37,627 bases of DNA, taken from NCBI GenBank assembly GCA_945877315.1, contig CAMCRP010000032.1, positions 1-37,627 of the forward strand. The letters run 5' to 3'. Made by a program: the position numbers and the translations under genes. Positions 22,951 to 32,169 of this stretch are shown piece by piece (within the stretch, counting starts at the first letter, position 1; every line of letters starts with the position of its first letter). This stretch comes from an uncultured Ruminococcus sp. GTDB taxonomy: Bacteria > Bacillota > Clostridia > Oscillospirales > Ruminococcaceae. The notes under the pieces were generated by a model, which was given only the letters and a program-made list of their open reading frames with translations, was not told where the DNA came from and made no database searches.

Positions 22951-23607
22951 ATGAACATACCCCAATTTAAGGGAGCAATTTTCGATATTGACGGGACACT
23001 TCTGGACTCTCTGCCCGTCTGGAACGAAGCGGACAGGATATTTCTCGCCGAACACGGCGTTGACTATGACCCTATGATCGCCGAGAAGATGAAGTCGCTG
23101 CATTTTGTGACGGCGGCGCAGTTTTTCATTGACGAATATCATATTAATATGCTCCTTGAGGACGTTATGCGCCGTATTTCCGAGATCGTCGGGGAACGGT
23201 ATATGAATAGTGTCCCCGCAAAAAGGGCGGTGCCGTCCCTGCTTCGGCAGCTTCGGGAACGGGGCGTGAAGATGTGCGCCGCTACCTCCAACAAGCACGA
23301 CCTTGCGGAGGGTGCGCTGAAACGGCTGGGACTTTGGGAATATCTTGACTTCCTTATCACCTGCGACGAAATAGGCTGCGGCAAGGAAAACCCCGATATT
23401 TACCTATACTGCGCAAAGCGTCTGGGACTTTCCCCGTCGGAGATAATGGTTTTCGAGGACGCCCTTCACGGGGCGGAATGTGCCAAAAATGCGGGCTTTG
23501 CCGTAACGGGCGTGTTCGACGAGGGAGCGGGTGAGGATTTTCACAAAATAGCGGGATTTGCCGACCACACGGTGAATTTCAACGGTGAGGAGGCTGTTTT
23601 CCATTGA
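22951..23607 (+). CDS. HAD-superfamily hydrolase, beta-phosphoglucomutase-like
   Basis: This 218-residue phosphatase or phosphomutase has the HAD motif I FDIDGTLLDS at residues 10-19, with both Asp residues. Motif II is CAATSNKHD, the Lys is in CGKENPDIY, and motif III is VFEDALHGAECAKNAGF. The helical cap lies between motifs I and II. The nucleophile context resembles the beta-phosphoglucomutase and phosphoglycolate phosphatase subgroup; the substrate cannot be told. The ATG at 22951 has GGAGG upstream. Its stop overlaps the TTG start of mnmA by three bases. Confidence 0.88.
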   Translation: MNIPQFKGAIFDIDGTLLDSLPVWNEADRIFLAEHGVDYDPMIAEKMKSLHFVTAAQFFIDEYHINMLLEDVMRRISEIVGERYMNSVPAKRAVPSLLRQLRERGVKMCAATSNKHDLAEGALKRLGLWEYLDFLITCDEIGCGKENPDIYLYCAKRLGLSPSEIMVFEDALHGAECAKNAGFAVTGVFDEGAGEDFHKIAGFADHTVNFNGEEAVFH

Positions 23608-24677
23608 AAAAGATTCTGTTGGGAATGAGCGGCGGCGTTGACAGCTCGGCGGCGGCTTTGCTGCTGAAAAATGCGGGCTATGACGTGACAGGCGTTACAC
23701 TCCGTCTTTACGACAATGCCGACCTTGGCGAGGAGCATACGGGAAAGACCTGCTGTTCCCTGAAAGATGTTGAGGACGCCCGCAGTGCCGCATATAAAAT
23801 AGGTATCGACCACCTGACCTTCAATTTCACCGACGATTTCCGCAGTCTTGTAATGAAAAGCTTCTGCGACAGCTACAAGGACGGAAAAACCCCCAATCCC
23901 TGCATTGAGTGCAACAAGCATATCAAGTTTGGGAAAATGCTCCGAAGAGCCGAAGAACTGGGCTTTGACGGCGTTGCTACGGGACATTATGCCCGTGTTG
24001 AGCGTGATGAAAAAAGCGGCAGATTTCTTCTCAGACGTGCCGCAGATATTTCCAAGGATCAGACCTATGTGCTTTACAACTTGACGCAGTATCAGCTTGA
24101 AAGAGTTGTTTTTCCGTTGGGCGAACTTTCCAAGCCTCAGGTTCGGGAAATTGCGGAAAATGCGGGGCTTGTCAATGCGAAAAAGCCCGACAGTCAGGAC
24201 ATCTGCTTTGTTCCCGACGGGGATTACGGCGGATTTATAAAGCGGTTCACGGGGGAAAGCTTCCCCGAGGGCGATTTTCTGGACGTTTCGGGAAATGTTG
24301 TGGGACGGCACAGAAATCAGATATTTTATACCATCGGACAGCGGCGTGGGCTGGGCGTGACCTTCGGGAAGCCTGTGTTCGTCTGCGGGAAAAGCTCGGC
24401 GGACAACACCGTTATCCTCGGAGAAAGCAGTGATTTGATGAAGCGTGAGGTCATTGCGGAGAATGTGAACCTTATCTCCGTTGACAGGCTGACGGAGCCG
24501 TTCCGAGGAACTGCAAAGCTGCGCTATTCCCAGAAGGACAGCCCCGTTACCGTCTATCCTTTGGAGGACGGGAGGGTGCGCTTGCTGTTCGATGAGCCAC
24601 AGCGTGCCCCCGCTCCCGGACAGGCTGCGGTCATCTATGACGGCGAGTATGTGTTCGGCGGCGGCGAAATCGTTTAA
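23604..24677 (+). CDS. mnmA: tRNA-specific 2-thiouridylase
   Basis: This 357-residue enzyme puts sulfur on wobble uridine 34 of tRNA-Lys, -Glu and -Gln. The ATP-pyrophosphatase loop GMSGGVDSSAAA is at residues 7-18. The two catalytic cysteines are in NPCIECNKHIKFG and SQDICFVPDGDY. The central GVATGHYAR and the C-terminal beta barrel (LRYSQKDSPVTVYPL) are intact. The start is TTG at 23604, overlapping the HAD stop, with GAGGAGG ten bases upstream. It likely shares a transcript with the HAD gene. Confidence 0.95.
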   Translation: MKKILLGMSGGVDSSAAALLLKNAGYDVTGVTLRLYDNADLGEEHTGKTCCSLKDVEDARSAAYKIGIDHLTFNFTDDFRSLVMKSFCDSYKDGKTPNPCIECNKHIKFGKMLRRAEELGFDGVATGHYARVERDEKSGRFLLRRAADISKDQTYVLYNLTQYQLERVVFPLGELSKPQVREIAENAGLVNAKKPDSQDICFVPDGDYGGFIKRFTGESFPEGDFLDVSGNVVGRHRNQIFYTIGQRRGLGVTFGKPVFVCGKSSADNTVILGESSDLMKREVIAENVNLISVDRLTEPFRGTAKLRYSQKDSPVTVYPLEDGRVRLLFDEPQRAPAPGQAAVIYDGEYVFGGGEIV

Positions 24678-24753
24678 GGTAAATATTGGTAATTCTGACA
24701 AAAATTGAATAGTAAATTAGTATATATTTTTATTGAAAAAACCCTGATTTCGC

Positions 24754-24782
24754 TTGACAAAATGGTGAAATTATGTTAAAAT
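24754..24782 (+). promoter_or_regulatory. Promoter of the chemotaxis receptor
   Basis: TTGACA at 24754-24759, a 17-bp spacer and TAAAAT at 24777-24782. The leader is about 53 bases. Confidence 0.7.
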
Positions 24783-24841
24783 AACTAGAATGTTACGTTA
24801 CTATAAACAACATTGTATTAGCATAAAGGGAGGATTTCAAT

Positions 24842-26761
24842 ATGTCGAGAATAGGGAAAAAAATTTTGATGTTTGTTATCGGCTCCGCTTTGCTTATAAC
24901 TGCAATTCTTGTGACGGGGTCTGCTGTCGGCACGAATTATGTTGCCGAGAAGCTTCTTGTAAACGAGGCAAGTTCAGCTATGTTCACTTTGCATAACAGC
25001 ACCGATGAAATGGCTTCAAAGCCCAGGAAAACCTATGCCGAGATGTTGATGCAGAAGGGCTTCGATTCTGCCGTTTCGGGTAAAAATGCGTCGGAGATAG
25101 AGAAGCTGTTTGACACTGCTGCGGACAGTGACGCGCTTTTCGGCGCATTTTACGGAAGTGACGGCAGCCTTGTATGGAAATCTGCGGGCTGCCCCGATAA
25201 TATCTCTTATGATAAAAACGCCGCAAACGGTCTTGTTTCCGACAGCGACAGGCTTTATTTCCGCTATTCGACGGAGATACTGTCGGGCGATACAACGGCA
25301 GGCAGCTGCGTTATCGGCTGCGACTTAAAGGATTATGTTACCCTTGACAAAGCCAGAGAAAAGACTAACGGACATTTTACATATTTCAAGGACAATATCC
25401 GCTATGCTACCACACTTGTTGGTGAGGACGGTGAACGTTTCGAGGGCACGGAAATGGCTGAAAGTATTGCCGAGAAGGTTATCGGTTCGGGCGAAATCTA
25501 TATGGGCGAAGCTAATCTGATGGGGCAGAAGCATATTGTTGTGTACGAGCCTATGACCGATCACAGCGGTAAAATTGTCGGCGCATATTTCAGCGGATTT
25601 TCCACTGCCGAGGCTGACAGTGCGGTACGAGGTGCGACCATTCTTTGGACGATCATCGGAGTGCTTATCTGCACTTCCTCCTGCATTACCTGTTATCTCA
25701 GCATTAAAAAGCGTATTATTCTTCCAACAAATTACATCGGCAAAATTGCTGACGAAATGAAAAAGGGTGAGCTTAGCGCATCGGATCAGGAGATCAGGCT
25801 TTACAATGACGAGCTGGGCGATCTTGCAAAGAATATTGAAGCCACCAAGGCAGCTCTCAACAGCTATATGGAGGATATTTCAAGGGTTCTGGGTGCAATG
25901 GCAGCGGGCGATTTCACCGTAAGCCCCGATATGGAATATGACGGAGATTTTGCGGCAATGAAGGCTTCTATGGAGCATATCGGACGAGAGCTTCGGAAGA
26001 TAATCGGCAAGATAAACGTTTCTTCCGAGCAGGTTTCGGCAAATTCGGCACAGTCTGCTAAGGGCTCCGAGGCTCTGGCAGAGGGCACAACACGTCAGGC
26101 GGCGGCTATTCAGGAGCTTTCCGCTTCTCTGAACGATGTTTCAAATCATGTAAACGACACGGCTTCAAATGCGGAAAATGCGAAGAAGCTTTCCGATAAT
26201 GCGTCGGAAATGATGTCCGCACAGCACGATTATATGAACCAGATGCTCGAAGCTATGAAGCGTATCGCCGACAAGTCCGCCGAGATTGAAAATGTTATCA
26301 AAACCATTGACGATATTGCGTTCCAGACAAATATTCTTGCTTTGAATGCTGCCGTTGAAGCGGCTAGAGCCGGTGCGGCGGGCAAGGGCTTTGCTGTGGT
26401 TGCGGACGAGGTAAGAAACCTTGCGTCCAAATGCGCAGAGGCTGTTAAGGATACGGCTGTGCTTATAGAAGCTGCGGTTGCCGCTGTTTCCGAGGGTGAG
26501 GAGATCGCAGGCAAGAACGCAGAAGCCCTTGACAGCGTTATCGGAACATTCGGCAAGACAACTGCTATGATCGCCGAGATAGCCACCTCCGCAGAGGAGC
26601 AGGCTCTTGCAATTGACCAGATAACAAGCGGTATCGGAGATATTTCCGAGGTCGTTCAGCAGAACAGCGCAACCGCCGAGGAAATTGCGGCGTCCTGTGA
26701 GCAGCTCAATTCTCAGGCGGATATGCTGAAAAATGAGGTAAAAGCGTTTAAGATCAGCTAA
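24842..26761 (+). CDS. Methyl-accepting chemotaxis protein
   Basis: This 639-residue transmembrane receptor feeds signals to CheA. A first helix (about 7-30) is followed by an extracellular domain to about residue 262, where [20 protein letters not shown] suggests a single-Cache fold. A second helix (about 265-290) leads to a HAMP region and a long coiled coil. The hairpin tip [23 protein letters not shown] and [15 protein letters not shown] are textbook signalling motifs. No CheR-binding pentapeptide is seen at the C-terminus. The ATG has an AGGGAGGA site. The ligand is unknown and no other chemotaxis gene is nearby. Confidence 0.93.
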   Translation: MSRIGKKILMFVIGSALLITAILVTGSAVGTNYVAEKLLVNEASSAMFTLHNSTDEMASKPRKTYAEMLMQKGFDSAVSGKNASEIEKLFDTAADSDALFGAFYGSDGSLVWKSAGCPDNISYDKNAANGLVSDSDRLYFRYSTEILSGDTTAGSCVIGCDLKDYVTLDKAREKTNGHFTYFKDNIRYATTLVGEDGERFEGTEMAESIAEKVIGSGEIYMGEANLMGQKHIVVYEPMTDHSGKIVGAYFSGFSTAEADSAVRGATILWTIIGVLICTSSCITCYLSIKKRIILPTNYIGKIADEMKKGELSASDQEIRLYNDELGDLAKNIEATKAALNSYMEDISRVLGAMAAGDFTVSPDMEYDGDFAAMKASMEHIGRELRKIIGKINVSSEQVSANSAQSAKGSEALAEGTTRQAAAIQELSASLNDVSNHVNDTASNAENAKKLSDNASEMMSAQHDYMNQMLEAMKRIADKSAEIENVIKTIDDIAFQTNILALNAAVEAARAGAAGKGFAVVADEVRNLASKCAEAVKDTAVLIEAAVAAVSEGEEIAGKNAEALDSVIGTFGKTTAMIAEIATSAEEQALAIDQITSGIGDISEVVQQNSATAEEIAASCEQLNSQADMLKNEVKAFKIS

Positions 26762-26782
26762 AATATTGAAAGGAAAACTAAA

Positions 26783-27391
26783 ATGGCAGAAAAGAAAAAG
26801 TTTAAGATATCCTACAATTCCCCCGTGGTGCTGACTTTGGCGGTAATGTCGCTGGCTGCGCTGTTTCTGGGGAAAATAACAAACGGCTGGACAACGCAGC
26901 ATCTGTTTTCCGTTTACAGAAGCTCCCTCTTAAATCCGCTTACTTATCTAAGGCTGTTCACACATATTATCGGACACGCAAATCTGGAGCATTTTGTTAA
27001 TAATTTCACCATAATCCTGCTGGTGGGACCCATGATAGAGGAGAAATACGGCAGCGGAAATCTTGCCATAATGACCGCTTTGACGGCACTTATTACGGGA
27101 ATACTTCACTCGATCTTCTTCCCGCATACTATGCTTTGCGGCGCAAGCGGAATCTGCTTTATGCTGATAATGCTCAGCTCCTTCTCAACGGCTAAGAAGG
27201 AACAGGGTATTCCCCTGACTATCATTCTTGTTGCTATTTTCTACTTAGGCGGCGAGATAATCACTGCGCTGACTGTTCACGATAATATATCCCAGTTCGG
27301 ACATATTATTGGCGGTATCTGCGGCGGCAGCTTCGGCTATCTGCTGAAAAAGCCCGATAAGACGGATTATCGGACGTACATATCACAATAA
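26783..27391 (+). CDS. Rhomboid-family intramembrane serine protease
   Basis: This 202-residue membrane protein has about six helices. The catalytic Ser is in MLCGASGICFM, the His in SQFGHIIGGICGG, and the upstream GHANLEHFVNN block matches the rhomboid HxxxN motif. These proteases cut transmembrane substrates within the lipid layer. The ATG is preceded by GAAAGGAAA. It lies 21 bases after the chemotaxis receptor and may share its transcript. Its natural substrate cannot be guessed from context. Confidence 0.88.
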   Translation: MAEKKKFKISYNSPVVLTLAVMSLAALFLGKITNGWTTQHLFSVYRSSLLNPLTYLRLFTHIIGHANLEHFVNNFTIILLVGPMIEEKYGSGNLAIMTALTALITGILHSIFFPHTMLCGASGICFMLIMLSSFSTAKKEQGIPLTIILVAIFYLGGEIITALTVHDNISQFGHIIGGICGGSFGYLLKKPDKTDYRTYISQ

Positions 27392-27396
27392 AACAA

Positions 27397-27435
27397 CGAC
27401 CGTTCGTGTATTCTCAGCACGAACGGTCGATTTTT
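27397..27435. terminator. Bidirectional terminator between rhomboid and amidohydrolase genes
   Basis: A perfect 12-bp stem (CGACCGTTCGTG with CACGAACGGTCG) is followed by ATTTTTATT on the plus strand and TTGTTTTATT on the minus strand. It lies between two convergent genes. Confidence 0.9.
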
Positions 27436-27436
27436 A

Positions 27437-28591
27437 TTATACGATTTTCCCGTCTATCATAACCATAAGCGGTTCTGACATAATATCCAGCGGGTCGCCG
27501 CTCATAAGCAGAAGGTCGGCGTCTGCGCCCTTTTTTATGCAGCCGATTTTGTGGGACATGCCCAGCATTTCGGCGGGATTTATCGTTATCGCCCTGAGCG
27601 CTTCTTCACGGGGAAGTCCGTGCTTTACGCAGACGGCGGCACTTGTAAGCAGATAGTCGATAGGTATCTCGGGGTGGTCGGTGCAGATGGCTATTTTTAC
27701 GCCGTTTTTGTAAAGCTCGGCGGCATTTTTCGGGGTGATGTTGCGAAGCTCGGGCTTGCCCCTGTCGCAGATAATAGGTCCCAAAACTGCACATTCTCCG
27801 TCCTTGCCGAGAATTTCCGCTCCCAAATATCCCTCGGTGCAATGGATAAGCAGTCTTGACAGACCGAATTCCTTGCAGATGCGGGTGGCGGTAAAAATAT
27901 CGTCCAGACGGTGGCAGTGGAAATGTGCGGGAATTTCGCCCTTCAAAAGCGGCAAAAGCGCTTCTGAACGAACGTCCAATTCGGGCAGCTCGCCTTCCTC
28001 GGCGGCTTCAAGGTCGTCAAGATAGCGTTTCGCCTTTTTAAGGGCTTCTCGGATAGCTGCGGCGGTGGACATTCGGGTGACGGGAAATTCGTCCCTGTCG
28101 GAATAGCAGCCCTTTGGGTTTTCGCCCAGTGCAAACTTAATTCCCGCCTGCTTAATAAGCATATCGTCCGCACGAATGCCCGCAGTTTTCATCAAAATCA
28201 TATCTCCGCCAATGGGATTGGTGCTGCCAAGTCCCGTAACAACGGCGGTCACGCCCGCTTTCCTTGCGTCCTCGAAATAGCGGTCAAGGGGATTAACGCC
28301 GTCAATGGCTCTCAGGTGGGGCGTTACGGGGTCGGTGAACTCGTTTACGTCGTCCCCCTCCTCGCCTTCCCCGCTGCCGATAACGCCCATATGGGTGTGT
28401 GCGTCGATTAGTCCGGGCATAAGAATTTTGCCCTCGGCGTTAATGTCACCGTCGGAAATATCCGTGGGAACACCCTCGGAAACCTCGGTGATAACGCCGT
28501 TTTCTATTTTCACATAGCCGTTCGGGATAATAAAATCGTCCTTACGGCACATTGTCATAAGCTGTGCATTGTAAATATACATAGGCTTCAT
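27437..28591 (-). CDS. Amidohydrolase (imidazolonepropionase-like)
   Basis: This 384-residue metal-dependent hydrolase belongs to the amidohydrolase superfamily. The first metal motif HxH is in LIDAHTHMG near residue 64. HFHCHRLDD and LIHCTEGYLG supply further His ligands, and CTDHPEIPID carries the late catalytic Asp. The C-terminal KIGCIKKGADADLLLMSGDPL is the common closing strand of the family. Its ATG overlaps the stop of the small membrane protein by one base. Substrates of this group include cyclic amides, N-acyl amino acids and dipeptides, and none can be chosen here. Confidence 0.85.
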   Translation of the reverse strand: MKPMYIYNAQLMTMCRKDDFIIPNGYVKIENGVITEVSEGVPTDISDGDINAEGKILMPGLIDAHTHMGVIGSGEGEEGDDVNEFTDPVTPHLRAIDGVNPLDRYFEDARKAGVTAVVTGLGSTNPIGGDMILMKTAGIRADDMLIKQAGIKFALGENPKGCYSDRDEFPVTRMSTAAAIREALKKAKRYLDDLEAAEEGELPELDVRSEALLPLLKGEIPAHFHCHRLDDIFTATRICKEFGLSRLLIHCTEGYLGAEILGKDGECAVLGPIICDRGKPELRNITPKNAAELYKNGVKIAICTDHPEIPIDYLLTSAAVCVKHGLPREEALRAITINPAEMLGMSHKIGCIKKGADADLLLMSGDPLDIMSEPLMVMIDGKIV

Positions 28592-28782
28592 CAGGACAGT
28601 CCGCACTCGTCGTAATCCTTCCATCTTTCGTTGTAATTGTGATTATCAACGATGCGGTAAACGATATATGCAACAGATGCCATCATCAGGAAAAGTGCCG
28701 TCGCAACGGGGATAGCCGAACGGAGAAACTCCTCCCTGTCAGCGTGACCTCCCACACCTTTTTTTACGATCTTTTCGGACAT
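28591..28782 (-). CDS. Small single-pass membrane protein
   Basis: This 63-residue protein has a charged N-terminus (residues 1-21), one membrane helix (about 22-44, AIPVATALFLMMASVAYIVY) and an Asn/Tyr/Asp-rich tail. I do not recognise a family. The ATG at 28782 has a strong GAAAGGAG site and a consensus promoter lies upstream. It overlaps the amidohydrolase by one base, so the two are co-transcribed. Confidence 0.75.
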   Translation of the reverse strand: MSEKIVKKGVGGHADREEFLRSAIPVATALFLMMASVAYIVYRIVDNHNYNERWKDYDECGLS

Positions 28783-28813
28783 AGTATGATCTCCTTTCAA
28801 AATGCTTTCACTC

Positions 28814-28842
28814 ATTATAGCGCAATTTTGAGGATTAGTCAA
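28814..28842 (-). promoter_or_regulatory. Promoter of the small membrane protein and amidohydrolase
   Basis: On the minus strand there is TTGACT at 28842-28837, a 17-bp spacer and TATAAT at 28819-28814. Confidence 0.8.
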
Positions 28843-28850
28843 GAGCATAT

Positions 28851-28977
28851 CAGTGTTTAGTGTTGAGTGATGAGTGTTGAGTGTTTAATTTTGTGCATAA
28901 TGCGGAATTTATATTATAGTGAAATTATCGCGCAGCTTGATGAAAATTTCACTTTCCACTTTGTTCTTTTCACATTT
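28851..28977. repeat. Heptad palindromic element, copy G
   Basis: The left arm uses the second unit style (AGTGTTTAGTGTTGAGTGA, TGAGTGTTGAGTG) and the right arm the first style (TTTCACTTTCCACTT, CTTTTCACATT). The arms are not complementary to each other, so this looks like a hybrid. Its right end overlaps the stop region of the alpha/beta hydrolase. Confidence 0.65.
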
Positions 28978-29710
28978 TTGAGAAAAAATCTGCTACCTGA
29001 CCGCACATCTTTTTTCTTGCATCGGGCGAAAATCCGTGTCCCTCATTTTCGTAAATTTCCAATTGGCAGTCGGGGAATGATGTGCTTGCTTTTTGTGCAT
29101 AAGAAACATCAACAAGGTCGTCCGAATCTCCGTGGATAATCAGCACGGGCTTGCCAAATTTTCCGATATGTGCATAAACATCGTAACGGGGAACGCTGTC
29201 ATAGAAGGTTTTGGACAGCTTTAATCCCATAAAATCGAAGGGTTCTGTCATCGTGTCGGGGTCACGGCAAAGCCAGTCGTTTGGTATGCAGAAGGCGGGG
29301 TAAAGCAGCGCAACTGCCGCAATATCCTCCTTGACATCGGGGGCGGTCAGCGCAGAGATAAAGCCCCCCTGACTTTCGCCGTAAAGGAAAATTTTATCCG
29401 CAAAACCGCTGCTTTTTATCATTTCGATAACGGCTTTCAGGTCGTTTTGCTCGGTGGAAACGCTCATATCGGTGGAATTTCCGTCACTTCTTGATATGGC
29501 AGAACCTCCGCAGAAATCGTAACAGTATGCAGCAATCCCGTTTTCCGCAAGACATTCCGCTAAATCGAGAATATGCAGATGTGAGGAATTGTATCCGTGG
29601 CTGAGAATGGCGGCGGGTACCTTTTTACCGTCTGTTTCGGGGATATATGCAAGCCCGAAAATGTCATTTTCGCCGCTTTTGCAATGAAGCTCCTTTACCG
29701 TATATGTCAT
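28970..29710 (-). CDS. Alpha/beta hydrolase (esterase-like)
   Basis: This 246-residue protein has the alpha/beta hydrolase triad: Ser in LYGESQGGF, Asp in IHGDSDDLV and His in ENEGHGFS. The oxyanion region SHGYNSS is near residue 37. Related proteins include feruloyl (cinnamoyl) esterases and small acyl esterases of gut bacteria. No signal peptide is seen. GAGG lies six bases before the ATG. It is the third gene of the nadB-rsmE operon, 13 bases after rsmE. Its last codons lie in the right arm of heptad element G. Confidence 0.85.
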   Translation of the reverse strand: MTYTVKELHCKSGENDIFGLAYIPETDGKKVPAAILSHGYNSSHLHILDLAECLAENGIAAYCYDFCGGSAISRSDGNSTDMSVSTEQNDLKAVIEMIKSSGFADKIFLYGESQGGFISALTAPDVKEDIAAVALLYPAFCIPNDWLCRDPDTMTEPFDFMGLKLSKTFYDSVPRYDVYAHIGKFGKPVLIIHGDSDDLVDVSYAQKASTSFPDCQLEIYENEGHGFSPDARKKMCGQVADFFSKM

Positions 29711-29723
29711 AGCGCACCTCGTT

Positions 29724-30446
29724 TCAAAGATTTCCCGATAGATTCATAACCACCGCACTTACCGCTATGGGACAGGTTTCGCAGCGGAGGATCCGCTTGC
29801 CCAGCCAGATAAGCTTTGCTCCCGACTGTTCCGCAAGCTCGGCTTCATCACGGTCAAAGCCGCCCTCGCTGCCCACCATAAGGGCAACGGACTTTTCGCT
29901 GTCAATGCCCGCTTCGTTTAGCCGAATACCGCCGTTTTCATAGCAGAAAAGGCGAATGTCCGAGCGTTTCATATCCTCCACAGCTTCACGGAATGTCATA
30001 GGCTCGGTGACTTCGGGGATAATGCCCCGTCCCGACTGCTTGGCGGCTTCCATAGCGATTTTTCTCAGACGCTCCGTGCGTTTTGCGCCGCTTTTGTCCG
30101 TAGGCGGCTTGGCAACACATCTTTTGGACGTAAATGGGACTATCCTCGAAACGCCCAGCTCAGTTGCCTTCTGCACAATAAGCTCCAGCTTGTCCGACTT
30201 GGGATATGCCTGATAGAGTGTGAGAAACACGGACGGTTCGCTCTCGGTGGGACGCTTTTCAACTATCCCGCTGACGACCTCGCTGCCGTTCATCTCCTCG
30301 ATTTTACAGAAATATTCAAAACCGCCGCTGCAAAATGTAATTTCATCGCCTATTTTCATTCGCAGAGAATAGCCGATATGACGTGCGTCCTCGCCTGTGG
30401 TGATTATTTTATCGCCGTTTACCTCGGCGGTGAAAAATCTCGGCAT
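29724..30446 (-). CDS. rsmE: 16S rRNA m3U1498 methyltransferase
   Basis: This 240-residue SPOUT-class enzyme methylates uridine 1498 of 16S rRNA using SAM. The N-terminal PUA-like part starts MPRFF and includes GEDARHIGYSLRMKIGDEI. The knotted domain has KSDKLELIVQKATELGVSRIVPF, the SAM-binding VGSEGGFDRDEAEL and the closing LGKRILRCETCPIAV. Its ATG overlaps the nadB stop by one base. Confidence 0.95.
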   Translation of the reverse strand: MPRFFTAEVNGDKIITTGEDARHIGYSLRMKIGDEITFCSGGFEYFCKIEEMNGSEVVSGIVEKRPTESEPSVFLTLYQAYPKSDKLELIVQKATELGVSRIVPFTSKRCVAKPPTDKSGAKRTERLRKIAMEAAKQSGRGIIPEVTEPMTFREAVEDMKRSDIRLFCYENGGIRLNEAGIDSEKSVALMVGSEGGFDRDEAELAEQSGAKLIWLGKRILRCETCPIAVSAVVMNLSGNL

Positions 30447-31912
30447 CAGATAACCTCTTTCAGAATTATGTAAGCGACTGTTGCAAGGGCTTTTGCTTCA
30501 ACATAGTTGTGGTCAACGATATAGTCGCCCTTTTCAAGGTCACGCTTTATCTCGGAAACCCGCTCAAAGCCCTTGACAGCCTCGGCAATGTCGGGGATAA
30601 CGAAATACGCCTTCTGCATAATGTGGCGAATTTCCGTGCGTATTCCTGTGGGGATAGGCTGTGCTGTTTCGGAGATCTTATAATCGTAGCTTGACGGCTC
30701 TTCATTATATTTTTCGGGGTTTTCCGCAAGCTTTCTTTCAATATCCTCTGCCGCCTGATGTGCGAAAACCAACGCTTCAAGCAGAGAATTGCTGGCAAGG
30801 CGGTTGTTTCCGTGAACGCCTGTGTGAGAGCATTCGCCCACGGCATACAGGTCGTCAATAGAGGTTTCAGCCTTGGTATTTACGTTGATACCGCCCATAA
30901 GATAGTGCTGACAGGGGTAAATGGGAATAGGCTCCTTGGTCATATCGTAGCCGTATTCAAGGCACTTTTCGTATATCATGGGGAAACGGTTTTTCAGAAA
31001 ATCGCTGTCCTTATGGGAAATATCCAGGTAAAATTCGTCCGAATCAAGACGCTTGCCCTCGGTAACGATAGCGTGGGAAACCACATCTCTGGGCGCAAGC
31101 TCCAGACGTTCGTCGTAATTCTGCATAAAACGCTCTTTGTTCTTGTTCAGCAGATATGCGCCCTCGCCCCTGACTGCCTCGGAGATAAGGAAACATTCTC
31201 TTGTGTGCTTGTCGTTGAAGGCGGTGGGGTGGAACTGTATCAGGCTGAGATTTTTTATCTGTGCGCCCATTTCGTAGGCAAATGCGATACCGTCACCCGT
31301 TGCAATAGCGGAGTTTGTGGTGAAATCGTAAACTCGTCCGATACCGCCTGTTGCAAGTATCATAAATTTTCCGTCGGCAATATGGTGAACATCGTCCTTC
31401 AAAATATCGCAGGAGAATCCCCCGTCAACCTTTTGAACATCGCAGAGAAGAGCATTCTCGGCAATGGTAACGTTGGGCAGCTTTTTCACCGCATCTGCAA
31501 GGCGGGCGGTTATTTCGTAGCCTGTGCTGTCCTTGTGGTGGAAAATCCTGTGACGGGAATGACCGCCTTCAAGGGTGCGGTGCAGCTCGCCGTCGGCTGT
31601 TCTGTCGAAGTCAACGCCCAGGTCAATGAGGTGTCCTATTTCCTGTGCCGCTTCGGTAACAAGCACCTTAAGGCTGTCGGGATTGTTCTTGAAGCCGCCT
31701 GCCACAAGGGTATCATTGGTGTGCAGCTGAATGTTATCATCGTCAACGGGCTTGTAAACCCCCGCAATGCCGCCCTGTGCAAGAGCAGAGTTGCAAAGCA
31801 TAAGCTCCCTTTTGGTGATAATGAGGATTTTCAGGCTTTGGGGAAGGCTTAATGCGGAATAAAGACCACCTGCGCCCGTGCCTGCTATAATAACGTCATA
31901 TTTGCCGTCCAT
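30446..31912 (-). CDS. nadB: L-aspartate oxidase
   Basis: This 488-residue FAD enzyme converts aspartate to iminoaspartate for NAD synthesis. The dinucleotide fold GTGAGGLYSAL is at residues 11-21. NSALAQGGIAGV, EGGHSRHRIFHHKDSTG and GGINVNTKAETSIDDLYAVGE are family signatures. The C-terminal helical domain is shorter than in the 530-540-residue enteric enzyme, as in many clostridia. An AAAGGAATG site precedes the ATG. It is the first gene of a three-gene minus-strand operon. nadA and nadC are not in the window. Confidence 0.95.
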   Translation of the reverse strand: MDGKYDVIIAGTGAGGLYSALSLPQSLKILIITKRELMLCNSALAQGGIAGVYKPVDDDNIQLHTNDTLVAGGFKNNPDSLKVLVTEAAQEIGHLIDLGVDFDRTADGELHRTLEGGHSRHRIFHHKDSTGYEITARLADAVKKLPNVTIAENALLCDVQKVDGGFSCDILKDDVHHIADGKFMILATGGIGRVYDFTTNSAIATGDGIAFAYEMGAQIKNLSLIQFHPTAFNDKHTRECFLISEAVRGEGAYLLNKNKERFMQNYDERLELAPRDVVSHAIVTEGKRLDSDEFYLDISHKDSDFLKNRFPMIYEKCLEYGYDMTKEPIPIYPCQHYLMGGINVNTKAETSIDDLYAVGECSHTGVHGNNRLASNSLLEALVFAHQAAEDIERKLAENPEKYNEEPSSYDYKISETAQPIPTGIRTEIRHIMQKAYFVIPDIAEAVKGFERVSEIKRDLEKGDYIVDHNYVEAKALATVAYIILKEVI

Positions 31913-31966
31913 AATTAATCATTCCTTTATTTTCAGCGGTTTTCCGCATAAAATGTTCAATACTTT

Positions 31967-31995
31967 AGTATACCACGGATTTACTAAAATGTCAC
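31967..31995 (-). promoter_or_regulatory. Promoter of the nadB operon
   Basis: On the minus strand there is GTGACA at 31995-31990, a 17-bp spacer and TATACT at 31972-31967, about 55 bases before nadB. Confidence 0.65.
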
Positions 31996-32036
31996 CTATT
32001 TTTTGTGGATAATTTTAGATTTCGGAAACATATCTG

Positions 32037-32067
32037 TAATTAAAAATCGCCCCGCAAAAAGGGGCGA
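32037..32067 (-). terminator. Terminator after the RHS remnant
   Basis: TCGCCCC and GGGGCGA pair around seven bases (32047-32067) and, on the minus strand, are followed by TTTTTAATT. Confidence 0.7.
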
Positions 32068-32078
32068 CCCCTTTGTCA

Positions 32079-32166
32079 GTTCGTTCGATAAATAGCGAAA
32101 TGAACAAAGTTTGTCGCACGTTATCATTGATAACGTTGGTATCGGAAAAACTTCTGTACCGATACC
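32079..32166. repeat. Cluster of three palindromes
   Basis: An imperfect stem at 32079-32106, a 17-base palindrome CGTTATCATTGATAACG at 32119-32135 and an 8-bp stem GGTATCGG/CCGATACC at 32138-32166 follow one another between the terminator and the RHS stop codon. No coding frame is credible here. Confidence 0.6.
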
Positions 32167-32169
32167 TCC

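Noticed and set aside
24678-24841. Possible extra gene or RNA before the chemotaxis receptor
   Set aside because: Only a promoter and an AT-rich leader are visible; no hairpin or ribosome binding site other than that of the receptor.
30758-31852. Plus-strand frame opposite nadB
   Set aside because: It has no ribosome binding site or recognisable motif; the nadB match on the other strand is decisive.
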